From contig DATJJE010000020.1 in NCBI GenBank assembly GCA_035492455.1, forward strand, positions 1-64,000: a stretch of 64,000 nt of DNA. Reading direction: 5' to 3'. Both the position numbers and the translations under genes were made by a program. Below the pieces are notes generated by a model. It was not told the origin of the DNA and did not search any database. It was given only the letters and a program-made list of their open reading frames with translations. The stretch is from Gp6-AA40 sp035492455 (GTDB lineage: Bacteria > Acidobacteriota > Vicinamibacteria > Vicinamibacterales > UBA2999). Below, piece by piece: positions 41,646 through 48,796 of this stretch; the first letter of the stretch is position 1, and the number at the start of each line of letters is the position of its first letter.

Positions 41646-41654
41646 CACACGGCT

Positions 41655-41662
41655 AGTATAGA
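41655..41662. promoter_or_regulatory. Overlapping divergent -10 elements (EnvC-like / ruvX)
   Basis: AGTATAGA reads TATACT on the minus strand (41655-41660) and TATAGA on the plus strand (41657-41662), 9 and 7 bases before the respective ATG codons. The two starts are only 24 bases apart. Confidence 0.6.
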
Positions 41663-41669
41663 GTCACGC

Positions 41670-42098
41670 ATGCGAGTGGTGGGGCTCGATATCGGGGAAA
41701 AGCGGATCGGCGTTGCCATCAGCGACCTCACCGGCACGCTGGCCAGGCCGCTGTCGGTGCTGCGACCTGCGGGCCTCGACGTGGACGCGTTGGAGATCGT
41801 CGGCCGGGAGATCGCGCGTCTCGCGGAAGAAGAGGACGGCGTGGGCGCCGTAGTGGTCGGCCTGCCACGTCGCCTTGACGGCACACCAACCGATATGACT
41901 ACGCGAGTGGAGAAATTTGCGCAGCAGTTGCACGCAAAGACCTCGCTGCCTGTGACGCTTCAGGACGAGCGGCTGTCGAGCCGCGAGGCCGAGAGCCGCC
42001 TCGCGTTGCGCGACAAAGACTGGCGTTCCCGGAAGGCGCGGCTCGACGCGGCGGCGGCGGCTGTCATCCTGCAGGACTATCTCGATGGCCGCGCGTAG
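41670..42098 (+). CDS. ruvX: Putative pre-16S rRNA nuclease / Holliday-junction resolvase (RuvX/YqgF)
   Basis: 142 residues. RNase H-like fold with the first Asp in VVGLDIGEKRIGVAISD, a conserved VVGLPRRLDG stretch, LQDERLSSREAE and a final Asp in ARLDAAAAAVILQDYL. The family matures 16S rRNA 5' ends and is also linked to resolution of Holliday junctions. It overlaps mltG by 14 bases, the usual pairing of these genes. Confidence 0.95.
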   Translation: MRVVGLDIGEKRIGVAISDLTGTLARPLSVLRPAGLDVDALEIVGREIARLAEEEDGVGAVVVGLPRRLDGTPTDMTTRVEKFAQQLHAKTSLPVTLQDERLSSREAESRLALRDKDWRSRKARLDAAAAAVILQDYLDGRA

Positions 42099-43197
42099 AG
42101 TTCTCTCGATTTTCCTTCTTGTCGTGGTTGTCGCCGTAGGTGCGGCGGCTGTGGCGGTCTGGCTCGGGTGGAACGACATCCACGAACCGTACAAGGGTTA
42201 CAACTCGACGGAACAATACGTCACCGTGAGGCAGGGCGCCTCGAGCGTCGAGATCGGCCGAACGCTGGCTGATGCGCATGTGGTGCGCGACCCGAGGTCG
42301 TTTCGCGTGGCGCTGTGGTGGACGGGCAACGGCCGGAATCTGAAAGCGGGTGAGTACCGTTTCGATCGCGCAGTGACGCCGCTCGACGTCGTTAACGTGC
42401 TCGTGCGCGGCGACGTCTACACGCAGAAGGTCACGTTTCCCGAAGGCCTGACGATCGAGGAAATGTCGAAATTGTACGAATCGCACGGCTTCGGGCCTGC
42501 CCGCGACTTCGTGGAGGCGTCGCGCCATGTCGAGCGCATCGCCGATCTCGATCCGGACGCCAGGGACCTGGAGGGTTATCTGTTTCCCGAAACATACGCG
42601 CTGCCGAGGAATGGCGGCGCGGCACGCCTCATCGATCTCATGGTCGATCGATTCCGATCGGTGTACGACGAACAGATGCGCGCGCAGGCGAGCGCCGAGG
42701 GTATGACGACGCGTCAGGTTGTGGCGCTCGCGTCGCTGGTCGAAAAGGAAACGGGCAAGGCGGAGGAACGACCGCTTGTGGCGGCGGTGTTCCGCAACCG
42801 GATAAAGATTGGTATGCCGATGCAGGCCGACCCGACAATTGTCTATGCGCTGGAGAAGGCGCATCGCTACGACGGGAACATACGGAAGATCGATCTGTCG
42901 ATGGACTCGCCGTACAACACCTACAAATATCCAGGGCTGCCGCCCGGACCGATCGCATCGCCTGGCAAAGCCTCCCTCGAGGCCGCGCTGTCGCCGGCGA
43001 AGGTGTCGTATCTCTACTTCGTCAGCCGCAACGATGGCTCACACGTGTTCGCGTCCACACTTGCCGAGCACGAGAACAACGTCAGGAAATTTCAGGTCGA
43101 ATTCTTCAGACAACAGAGGCGGGCGCAGCTCTCTAACGCTCGCCCCACTTCAACTTCTCGCGGAGCAGCTCGAAATAACCGCGCGACGGCGCCTTGA
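42085..43197 (+). CDS. mltG: Endolytic murein transglycosylase MltG
   Basis: 370 residues. An N-terminal transmembrane anchor (8-28) is followed by a LysM-like region and the YceG domain with LVEKETGKAEERPLVAAVFRNRI (catalytic Glu in KETG), GMPMQADPTIVYAL and SPYNTYKYPGLPPGPIASPG. It cuts nascent glycan strands and sets their length. It overlaps ruvX by 14 bases. The last about 35 residues are beyond the family's usual end and 65 bases of them overlap the convergent nadK gene. Confidence 0.95.
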   Translation: MAARRVLSIFLLVVVVAVGAAAVAVWLGWNDIHEPYKGYNSTEQYVTVRQGASSVEIGRTLADAHVVRDPRSFRVALWWTGNGRNLKAGEYRFDRAVTPLDVVNVLVRGDVYTQKVTFPEGLTIEEMSKLYESHGFGPARDFVEASRHVERIADLDPDARDLEGYLFPETYALPRNGGAARLIDLMVDRFRSVYDEQMRAQASAEGMTTRQVVALASLVEKETGKAEERPLVAAVFRNRIKIGMPMQADPTIVYALEKAHRYDGNIRKIDLSMDSPYNTYKYPGLPPGPIASPGKASLEAALSPAKVSYLYFVSRNDGSHVFASTLAEHENNVRKFQVEFFRQQRRAQLSNARPTSTSRGAARNNRATAP

Positions 43198-44020
43198 CTA
43201 GACGAAGCACCTGCTGCGCTCTGCCTACGCGAATGACGTCTCCCTGGTGGACGGCGTAGCCGTACTGGCCGTCGTAGGTGACGAACACGTCTTCGCTGCC
43301 GCTCGGTGATTCGGGCCGCACTTCCACTTCGGCATCGGCAGGGATCACAACCGGACGGTTCGTCAGCGTATGCGGCGCAATCGGCGTCAGCACGAGCGCG
43401 TCAACCGACGGGTGGACGATCGGTCCACCGGCGGCCAGGTTGTAGGCGGTTGATCCCGTCGCGCTTGCGATGATGAGGCCGTCGGCCTTCACACACGTGA
43501 CAAAACGGCCGCTCACGGAGACCGACAGTTCGATCATTCTGGACAGTGCGCCCTTGGTGAAGACGACGTCGTTCAGCACGACGCGCCTCTCGTCGGCTTT
43601 GCCACGCAGCGTGGCCGTGGAGGACAGCATCAGGCGTTCGTCGTAGGTGGCAGTGCCGTCGACGAGGGCTTCGAGTGAGGGATAGAGCTCGTCGATGCGG
43701 ATTTCGGTGAGAAAGCCGAGACTGCCGAAGTTGACGCCGAGAATCGGAATGTTGCGCCCCGCCTGTGCGATGCGGTCGGCTACAGAGAGCAACGTGCCGT
43801 CGCCGCCGAGCACGATGATCAGATCGACGTGATTCGGCAGGTCGTCACGCGAACGGTTTGCCTGGACGCCGGCGCTCGGCATCAGCAGAGCGGTCGATGT
43901 TTCGTAGACGACATCGATGCCCCGCTCGCGCAGCCAGGTCTCGAGCCGGGCGAGATGCTCCGAGGCCGCAGCAAGCCCCTGCTTGGCGACGATGCCGATG
44001 CGTGCGATGCGCGGCGTCAT
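43133..44020 (-). CDS. nadK: NAD kinase
   Basis: 295 residues. The nucleotide-binding GGDGT is at 72-76, followed by NFGSLGFLTE, the conserved NDVVFTKG loop and GSTAYNLAAGGPIVHPSVDALVLTPIAPHTL. It phosphorylates NAD to NADP. It overlaps tlyA by 4 bases, an arrangement common with tlyA-nadK. The 3' end overlaps mltG on the other strand by 65 bases. Confidence 0.96.
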   Translation of the reverse strand: MTPRIARIGIVAKQGLAAASEHLARLETWLRERGIDVVYETSTALLMPSAGVQANRSRDDLPNHVDLIIVLGGDGTLLSVADRIAQAGRNIPILGVNFGSLGFLTEIRIDELYPSLEALVDGTATYDERLMLSSTATLRGKADERRVVLNDVVFTKGALSRMIELSVSVSGRFVTCVKADGLIIASATGSTAYNLAAGGPIVHPSVDALVLTPIAPHTLTNRPVVIPADAEVEVRPESPSGSEDVFVTYDGQYGYAVHQGDVIRVGRAQQVLRLVKAPSRGYFELLREKLKWGER

Positions 44021-44751
44021 GGATGAAGGTGGAGCAGGAACTCGACGTTGCCTTTCGCGCCCGTAATCGGCGAAGGCGTCGAGGCTGCGGGAGTCAATCC
44101 TACCTCACGCGCTGCGGCAGCCACTTCCTCTATGACGCGCGCCTGCACCGTGGCGTCGCGAATCACGCCCTTGCGGATCTCGCTGCGGCCGGCTTCGAAC
44201 TGCGGCTTAACGAGGGCGATCACATCCGCGCCGGGACGAACCAGCGGTGGAACGACCGGCAAGATCTGTCGCAGCGAGATGAATGAGACATCGATGGTGA
44301 CGATGTCGACAGGACCGGGGAGATCGGAAAGCTGCAGGTGGCGCGCGTTGAAGTGCTCGATGACGAGCACGCGCGGATCGTTGCGGAGCGTCCAGTCGAT
44401 CTGTCCGTGGCCAACGTCGAGCGCGATCACGCGCGTGGCACCGCGCTTGAGGAGGACGTCTGTGAAGCCACCGGTGGAGGCGCCGATATCCAGCGCCTCG
44501 CGGCCCTTGACGTCGATGGCGAAGGTATCCAGCGCGTGCGCGAGTTTCACGCCGCCGCGGCCGACGTAGGGATGGTCCGGCGCGACGAGCGCGACATCAG
44601 CGGTGGTGTCGACCTGCGTGCCGGCTTTCGTCTGCGGCTGCCCATCGACGCTGACCTGCCCGGCGAGAATCAGGGCGCGTGCCCGCTCGCGCGAAGGGGC
44701 GAGCCCTTTGTCGACGATCAGTTGGTCCAGCCGTACGCGCAATTTCTGCAA
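44017..44751 (-). CDS. tlyA: TlyA-family rRNA 2'-O-methyltransferase
   Basis: 244 residues: S4 RNA-binding domain (RLDQLIVDKGLAPSRERARALILAGQVSVDGQ) and FtsJ-like methyltransferase domain (ALDIGASTGGFTDVLLKRGATRVIALDVGHGQ; VSFISLRQILP; LVKPQFEAGR). In mycobacteria TlyA 2'-O-methylates rRNA cytidines in both subunits. The first codon is probably TTG at 44751, just after CAAGG. It overlaps nadK by 4 bases. Confidence 0.92.
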   Translation of the reverse strand: MQKLRVRLDQLIVDKGLAPSRERARALILAGQVSVDGQPQTKAGTQVDTTADVALVAPDHPYVGRGGVKLAHALDTFAIDVKGREALDIGASTGGFTDVLLKRGATRVIALDVGHGQIDWTLRNDPRVLVIEHFNARHLQLSDLPGPVDIVTIDVSFISLRQILPVVPPLVRPGADVIALVKPQFEAGRSEIRKGVIRDATVQARVIEEVAAAAREVGLTPAASTPSPITGAKGNVEFLLHLHP

Positions 44752-44762
44752 CCTTGAGTCGC

Positions 44763-44871
44763 CCCATCACCCGAGTCGGAGTACGGCACAACCCATCACC
44801 CGAGTCGGAGTACGGTACGAGTGATCACCCGACTCTGACTCGCGTACGGCGCGTCACTCGACTCTGACTCC
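44763..44871. repeat. Direct and inverted GAGTCGGAGTACGG repeats between ispA and tlyA
   Basis: CCCATCACCCGAGTCGGAGT plus ACGG occurs at 44763-44786 and exactly again at 44792-44815. Rearranged complementary phrases (CCGACTCTGACTCGCGTACG, ACTCGACTCTGACTC) follow up to the ispA stop. The spacer could fold into a long imperfect stem. Confidence 0.75.
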
Positions 44872-45791
44872 TAGTTGGATCGCTCCACGATCCAGCGGCC
44901 GATCTCGAGGAGGCGCGACTCGGCGAGGGGCACTGATTCGAGCGTCGCCTGCGCGCGCTCCAGGCATTCGGCCGCCATCCGTTTTGACCTGTCGAGGCCA
45001 TATAACGCCGGATACGTCGGCTTGCCGACGGCGGCATCCTTTCCAGCTGTCTTGCCCAGGTCCTTGGACGCGCCCTCGACGTCAAGAATGTCGTCCACGA
45101 TCTGAAACGCGAGACCGAGCTCCGACGCCGCGCCATCGACAGCCTCGATTTGCGCGTCGCTGCCGCCGCCCATCACCGCGCCGGCGTTCGCTGCGGCGCG
45201 GATCAGTGCGCCCGTCTTTCGCCTATGCATGGCGCGCAGACCGTCTGCATCGAGCGGCGCGGGGAGGGAGCCGCTCCGATCAGGCGTGACACACGCCAGG
45301 TCGATTGCCTGGCCGCCAACCATCCCGGCGGCGCCGGCCGCGGCGGCGACGAGCCGGATCACGCGCAGCTTGCGTTCGACGAGACCGGGATCGCCTCCCT
45401 GCGGCTCGCGCGCCATCAATGCGAACGCCTCGGTCAACAGCCCATCGCCAGCAAGGATCGCCATTCCTTCGCCGGCGACGACGTGCAGCGTCGGCTGACC
45501 GCGGCGCAGCGTGTCGTTGTCCATCGCTGGCAGATCGTCATGAATAAGCGAGTAGGTGTGGATGAATTCAAGAGCGCAGGCGGCCGGCGTGGCAAGCCGC
45601 CGATCGCCGCCGACCGCTTCCGCGCTCGCAAGACAGAGAATAGGGCGCAGTCGCTTGCCGCCCGCGGTAACGCTGTAGCGCATCGCATCCGCAACGTTGG
45701 CCGGACAGGCGGGAGGAGAGGGAAGCGCGGCGAGCAAGGCGGCCTCGATTTCCGACCGCCGCGCCGCGAGGTACTCCTTCAGATCATTCAT
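44871..45791 (-). CDS. ispA: Polyprenyl synthetase (farnesyl/geranylgeranyl diphosphate synthase)
   Basis: 306 residues. The first Asp-rich motif is HDDLPAMDND with the two extra residues of bacterial type FPP synthases (DDxxxxD), the second is QIVDDILD, and GGKRLRPILCL binds isopentenyl diphosphate. It makes C15 or C20 prenyl diphosphates for undecaprenol and quinones. It overlaps xseB by 8 bases; xseA-xseB-ispA is a widespread order. Confidence 0.93.
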   Translation of the reverse strand: MNDLKEYLAARRSEIEAALLAALPSPPACPANVADAMRYSVTAGGKRLRPILCLASAEAVGGDRRLATPAACALEFIHTYSLIHDDLPAMDNDTLRRGQPTLHVVAGEGMAILAGDGLLTEAFALMAREPQGGDPGLVERKLRVIRLVAAAAGAAGMVGGQAIDLACVTPDRSGSLPAPLDADGLRAMHRRKTGALIRAAANAGAVMGGGSDAQIEAVDGAASELGLAFQIVDDILDVEGASKDLGKTAGKDAAVGKPTYPALYGLDRSKRMAAECLERAQATLESVPLAESRLLEIGRWIVERSN

Positions 45792-46017
45792 CCGTGCCGA
45801 GGTTTGACGCCGCGGGTGTGAGCTGCCCGCGCTCGTTCAGGATTTCGATCCGCTTCTCGGCCTGTTCGAGCTGGGCATGGCAGAAGCGCGAGAGCTGCAC
45901 GCCGCGCTCGTAGAGCTGCAGTGATGTTTCCAGCGGCAGATCGCCTTCCTCGAGCTTCTTGACGATCGACTCGAGCTCCGCGATCGCCCCTTCGAAATCC
46001 TTAATGGTCGAATCCAC
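45784..46017 (-). CDS. xseB: Exodeoxyribonuclease VII small subunit
   Basis: 77 residues. DFEGAIAELESIVKKLEEGDLPLETSLQLYERGVQLSRFC is the XseB signature. It overlaps xseA by 17 bases and ispA by 8. Confidence 0.96.
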   Translation of the reverse strand: MDSTIKDFEGAIAELESIVKKLEEGDLPLETSLQLYERGVQLSRFCHAQLEQAEKRIEILNERGQLTPAASNLGTDE

Positions 46018-47386
46018 GTGCCTCCGCGCCTTCGTGGTTTGTGACGATGCAGTCTAATTCACCGCGCTCGAGTTTCACATGCACCTTGTCGCCGCTGTCG
46101 ACAGTCGACGCGTCGCGGATGATCGCGGTCCGGTCTGCATTCCAGCACACGGCATAGCCGCGGCCGAGCACGGCGAGCGGGCTCAGGCTGTCGAGGCGTG
46201 CGGCGGTCGCACGGAAACGCGCATCGGCGCCGTGCACGCGGCGATCGATCCCGGTGCGCAGACGTCCGTCCACCGCTGCCAGCCGTGCGCGAATGACGTC
46301 GAACCGTCGCCTGACGTCGAATCGCTCGAGCTTGAGCAGCAATGCCTGATAGGCACGCTCACGGCGTGCGATTCGCCCGCGCAGCGCGCGCAGCAATTGA
46401 TGCGCGAGGTCGTCGGCGCGCCGGCCACGCATCGCGACCCGCATCTGAAACGTCGCCTGCAGCCGCTGACCCAGTCGATCGATGCGCGCGCAGAAATCAT
46501 CCTTGTGCGCGACGACCATCTCGGCAGCCGCGGAGGGCGTTGGAGCGCGGAGATCCGCCACGAAGTCGGCGATGGTGACGTCGGTCTCGTGTCCCACGGC
46601 GGAGATCGTGGGCACGGGGCAGCCGGCGATCGCCCGCGCCACGACCTCCTCGTTGAAGGCCCACAGATCTTCGATGGAGCCGCCACCGCGGCCGACGATG
46701 ACGACATCGACGCCTTTGACCTTGCCGATTGCCGCCATGCCGCGCGCGATATCGAGCGCCGCGCCTTCGCCCTGCACGCGCGCGGGACGGATCACGATGT
46801 GCGCGTTGGCGTAGCGCCGACGGAGCACTTTGACGATGTCGCGCACGGCGGCGCCGTCGAGCGACGTTACGACGCCGATCTTGCGCGGCAGCGCCGGCAG
46901 CGGACGCTTGCGGCGTGCGTCAAACAGGCCCTCCTTGGCGAGCCGCTCCTTGAGCTGATCGAAGGCGAGCTGCCGCGCGCCCAGCCCCTCGGGCTCGAGA
47001 TGCTGGCAGATGATCTGATATTCGCCTTTGGGGTCGTAGACGGTAAGACGTCCGCGCGCGACGACGCTGAGGCCGTCTTTGATCTTGAAGCGCAGATAGC
47101 GAACGTCCGAGCGGAACATCACCGCTTTGATCTGCGCGCCCGCATCCTTCAGTGTGAAATAGACGTGGCCGGTCTTGGCCACGAAACAGTTGGAGATCTC
47201 GCCTTCGACCCAGATCTCGAAGAAGCGCTCCTCGAGCATCTCGCGGATGCGTTGCGTCAACTGCGAGACGGAATAAACGCGTCGCGGCTCGGCCGCGACC
47301 GAATCCCGGATCGCGGATCCCGGATCCCGGCCTGGGTCAGACTCCTGTGGTTCCTCGAACGGCAGGTCGAAGAGCGAGTTGCTCAA
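46001..47386 (-). CDS. xseA: Exodeoxyribonuclease VII large subunit
   Basis: 461 residues: N-terminal OB fold (YSVSQLTQRIREMLEERFFEIWVEGEISNC), catalytic core with GVVTSLDGAAVRDIVKVLRRR, RGGGSIEDLWAFNEEVVARAI and SAVGHETDVTIADFVADLRAPTPSAAAE, then a coiled-coil part. It degrades single-stranded DNA with XseB. Residues about 19-29 (DPGRDPGSAIRD) come from a GGATCCCGG repeat in the flexible N-terminus. It overlaps the ymdB-like gene by 50 bases. Confidence 0.96.
   Translation of the reverse strand: MSNSLFDLPFEEPQESDPGRDPGSAIRDSVAAEPRRVYSVSQLTQRIREMLEERFFEIWVEGEISNCFVAKTGHVYFTLKDAGAQIKAVMFRSDVRYLRFKIKDGLSVVARGRLTVYDPKGEYQIICQHLEPEGLGARQLAFDQLKERLAKEGLFDARRKRPLPALPRKIGVVTSLDGAAVRDIVKVLRRRYANAHIVIRPARVQGEGAALDIARGMAAIGKVKGVDVVIVGRGGGSIEDLWAFNEEVVARAIAGCPVPTISAVGHETDVTIADFVADLRAPTPSAAAEMVVAHKDDFCARIDRLGQRLQATFQMRVAMRGRRADDLAHQLLRALRGRIARRERAYQALLLKLERFDVRRRFDVIRARLAAVDGRLRTGIDRRVHGADARFRATAARLDSLSPLAVLGRGYAVCWNADRTAIIRDASTVDSGDKVHVKLERGELDCIVTNHEGAEARGFDH
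47302..47330. repeat. GGATCCCGG-phrase repeat inside the xseA 5' end
   Basis: AATCCCGGATCGCGGATCCC followed by GGATCCCGG: three near copies of a 7-9 base phrase within the coding frame, related to the thiL insert at 31212-31237. Confidence 0.6.
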
Positions 47387-48173
47387 GGTCCTCTGCTGAA
47401 TAGCTGATACGAGTAATCTTCCGGGCGCGTCCGGTCTTGTCGTCAGCCTCGACGATCGCGCCGTTGAGACGGGGATTGCCGGAGGCGGGCTCGAACTTCG
47501 TCGGCATGCCGTTGAGGAACCGCGCGAGCGAGGGCCCGCGTTCCATCCCGATGATCGAATCGTGCGGTCCAGTCATGCCCGCGTCGGTCATGTAGGCAGT
47601 GCCATTCGGCAGCAGCCGTTCGTCCGCACTCTGCACATGCGTGTGCGTGCCGATGACCGCCGTCACCTTGCCGTCGAGATACCACCCCATCGCGACCTTC
47701 TCGCTTGTTGCCTCGGCGTGCATGTCCACGAAGATGATGCGCGTCCGATGGCGGATCGCTTCGATCTCGCGGAGCACCACAGCAAAGGGGTCATCGATTG
47801 GCGTCATGAAGACGCGACCCATGACATTGATCACGCCGACCGATCGACCATCGCGTGTCTGCGCCACGTATGAGCCGCGTCCAGGCACGCCGGCCGGGTA
47901 GTTCGCGGGTCGCAGCAGCCGCGGTTCGCCGCCGATGTACTCGAGCGCTTCCTTCTTGTCCCAGATGTGGTTGCCGCTCGTCATCACATCGATGCCCCAG
48001 TCGAGCAGCGCGTCGCCGATATCTCGTGTGATGCCGAATCCCGCCGCTGAGTTCTCAGCGTTGGCGATGGTGCAATCAACGTCGTAGTGCTCCACGAGTG
48101 CACGCAGTCCCTTCTGCACCAGCTCGCGGCCAGGCCGCCCCACGATATCGCCGATAAAGAGCAGATTCATCAC
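47337..48173 (-). CDS. ymdB: YmdB-family metallophosphoesterase (TIGR00282)
   Basis: 278 residues. Metal-site motifs are in order: FIGDIVG near the start, ANAENSAAGFG, SGNHIWDKKE, FVDMHAEATSEK and GTHTHVQSADE. B. subtilis YmdB is a cyclic-nucleotide phosphodiesterase affecting mRNA decay and cell fate. It is the first gene of the run to xseA, xseB and ispA, and overlaps xseA by 50 bases. Confidence 0.92.
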   Translation of the reverse strand: MMNLLFIGDIVGRPGRELVQKGLRALVEHYDVDCTIANAENSAAGFGITRDIGDALLDWGIDVMTSGNHIWDKKEALEYIGGEPRLLRPANYPAGVPGRGSYVAQTRDGRSVGVINVMGRVFMTPIDDPFAVVLREIEAIRHRTRIIFVDMHAEATSEKVAMGWYLDGKVTAVIGTHTHVQSADERLLPNGTAYMTDAGMTGPHDSIIGMERGPSLARFLNGMPTKFEPASGNPRLNGAIVEADDKTGRARKITRISYSAEDLEQLALRPAVRGTTGV

Positions 48174-48179
48174 GTATCG

Positions 48180-48632
48180 CTAGCGCTGGGATCCGATCTC
48201 GATACGATGCGCGCGACCGCGCCGATCGGCGCGCTTCGGCAGCACGATTGTCAGCTCGCCGTCGACGATTGATGCCCGCCCTGCCTGCACATCGAACGCG
48301 CCGCTGACGCGCACGGCACGCGCGAACCGCCCGAACTCACGTTCGACGAGATGAAAGGTCTGCGGCTCGCGCGCCACCTGCGGCGCTTTCTCGCCGGCAA
48401 CGAGCACCACCCCGGCGCGGAACACCACGCGGATGGCATCGCGCGCGATGCCGGCCGCGTCCATCACGATTTCTAGCGCTTCATCAGTCTCGAAAACGTC
48501 CAGGGCGGGGTGGCATTCGCCGGTCAGGGCCCGTTGCTCCGGCTGCAACGTGGCGGCGAGCTCCTCGAAGATGTCGCGCACGTCCTCCGTCAGCTCGCTG
48601 ACTTCAACGGAAGGGATAAGGGAGAACGCCAT
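48180..48632 (-). CDS. Hsp20-like small heat-shock protein (divergent member)
   Basis: 150 residues. The alpha-crystallin pattern is present but worn: PALDVFETDEALEIVMDAAGIARDAIRVVFRAGVVLVAGEK for strands 2-5 and VDGELTIVLPK near the end, where most members have NGVLTVxLPK. It is divergent from dnaK, with 164 bases between starts, and 6 bases upstream of the ymdB-like gene. It may share heat control with dnaK. Confidence 0.85.
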   Translation of the reverse strand: MAFSLIPSVEVSELTEDVRDIFEELAATLQPEQRALTGECHPALDVFETDEALEIVMDAAGIARDAIRVVFRAGVVLVAGEKAPQVAREPQTFHLVEREFGRFARAVRVSGAFDVQAGRASIVDGELTIVLPKRADRRGRAHRIEIGSQR

Positions 48633-48730
48633 CGAACGTGCCCTATGTTCTCACGATCGCAACCACAGCCATTTTACGGCCTTGCAGCCCAACAATTTAG
48701 ATATGATAATTATTCACGCAGATTACATGC

Positions 48731-48758
48731 TTGACATGCGCTCATATATTGCTAAAAT
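48731..48758 (+). promoter_or_regulatory. Strong sigma-70-type promoter of the dnaK operon
   Basis: A perfect -35 TTGACA (48731-48736) and TAAAAT -10 (48753-48758) are 16 bases apart, within an AT-rich stretch unusual for this genome. The leader contains a short hairpin GGAGC-AACG-GCTCC at 48766-48779, then GGAG at 48781, 12 bases before the ATG. No CIRCE operator is seen. Confidence 0.75.
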
Positions 48759-48796
48759 AGCTCTCGGAGCAACGGCTCCCGGAGCAAACAAACGCT

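Noticed and set aside
44763..44871. CRISPR array
   Set aside because: Only two direct copies, spacing of 5 bases, and related inverted phrases; no cas genes anywhere in the window.
46079..47407. 442-codon plus-strand frame across xseA
   Set aside because: Antisense shadow; xseA has all family motifs on the other strand.
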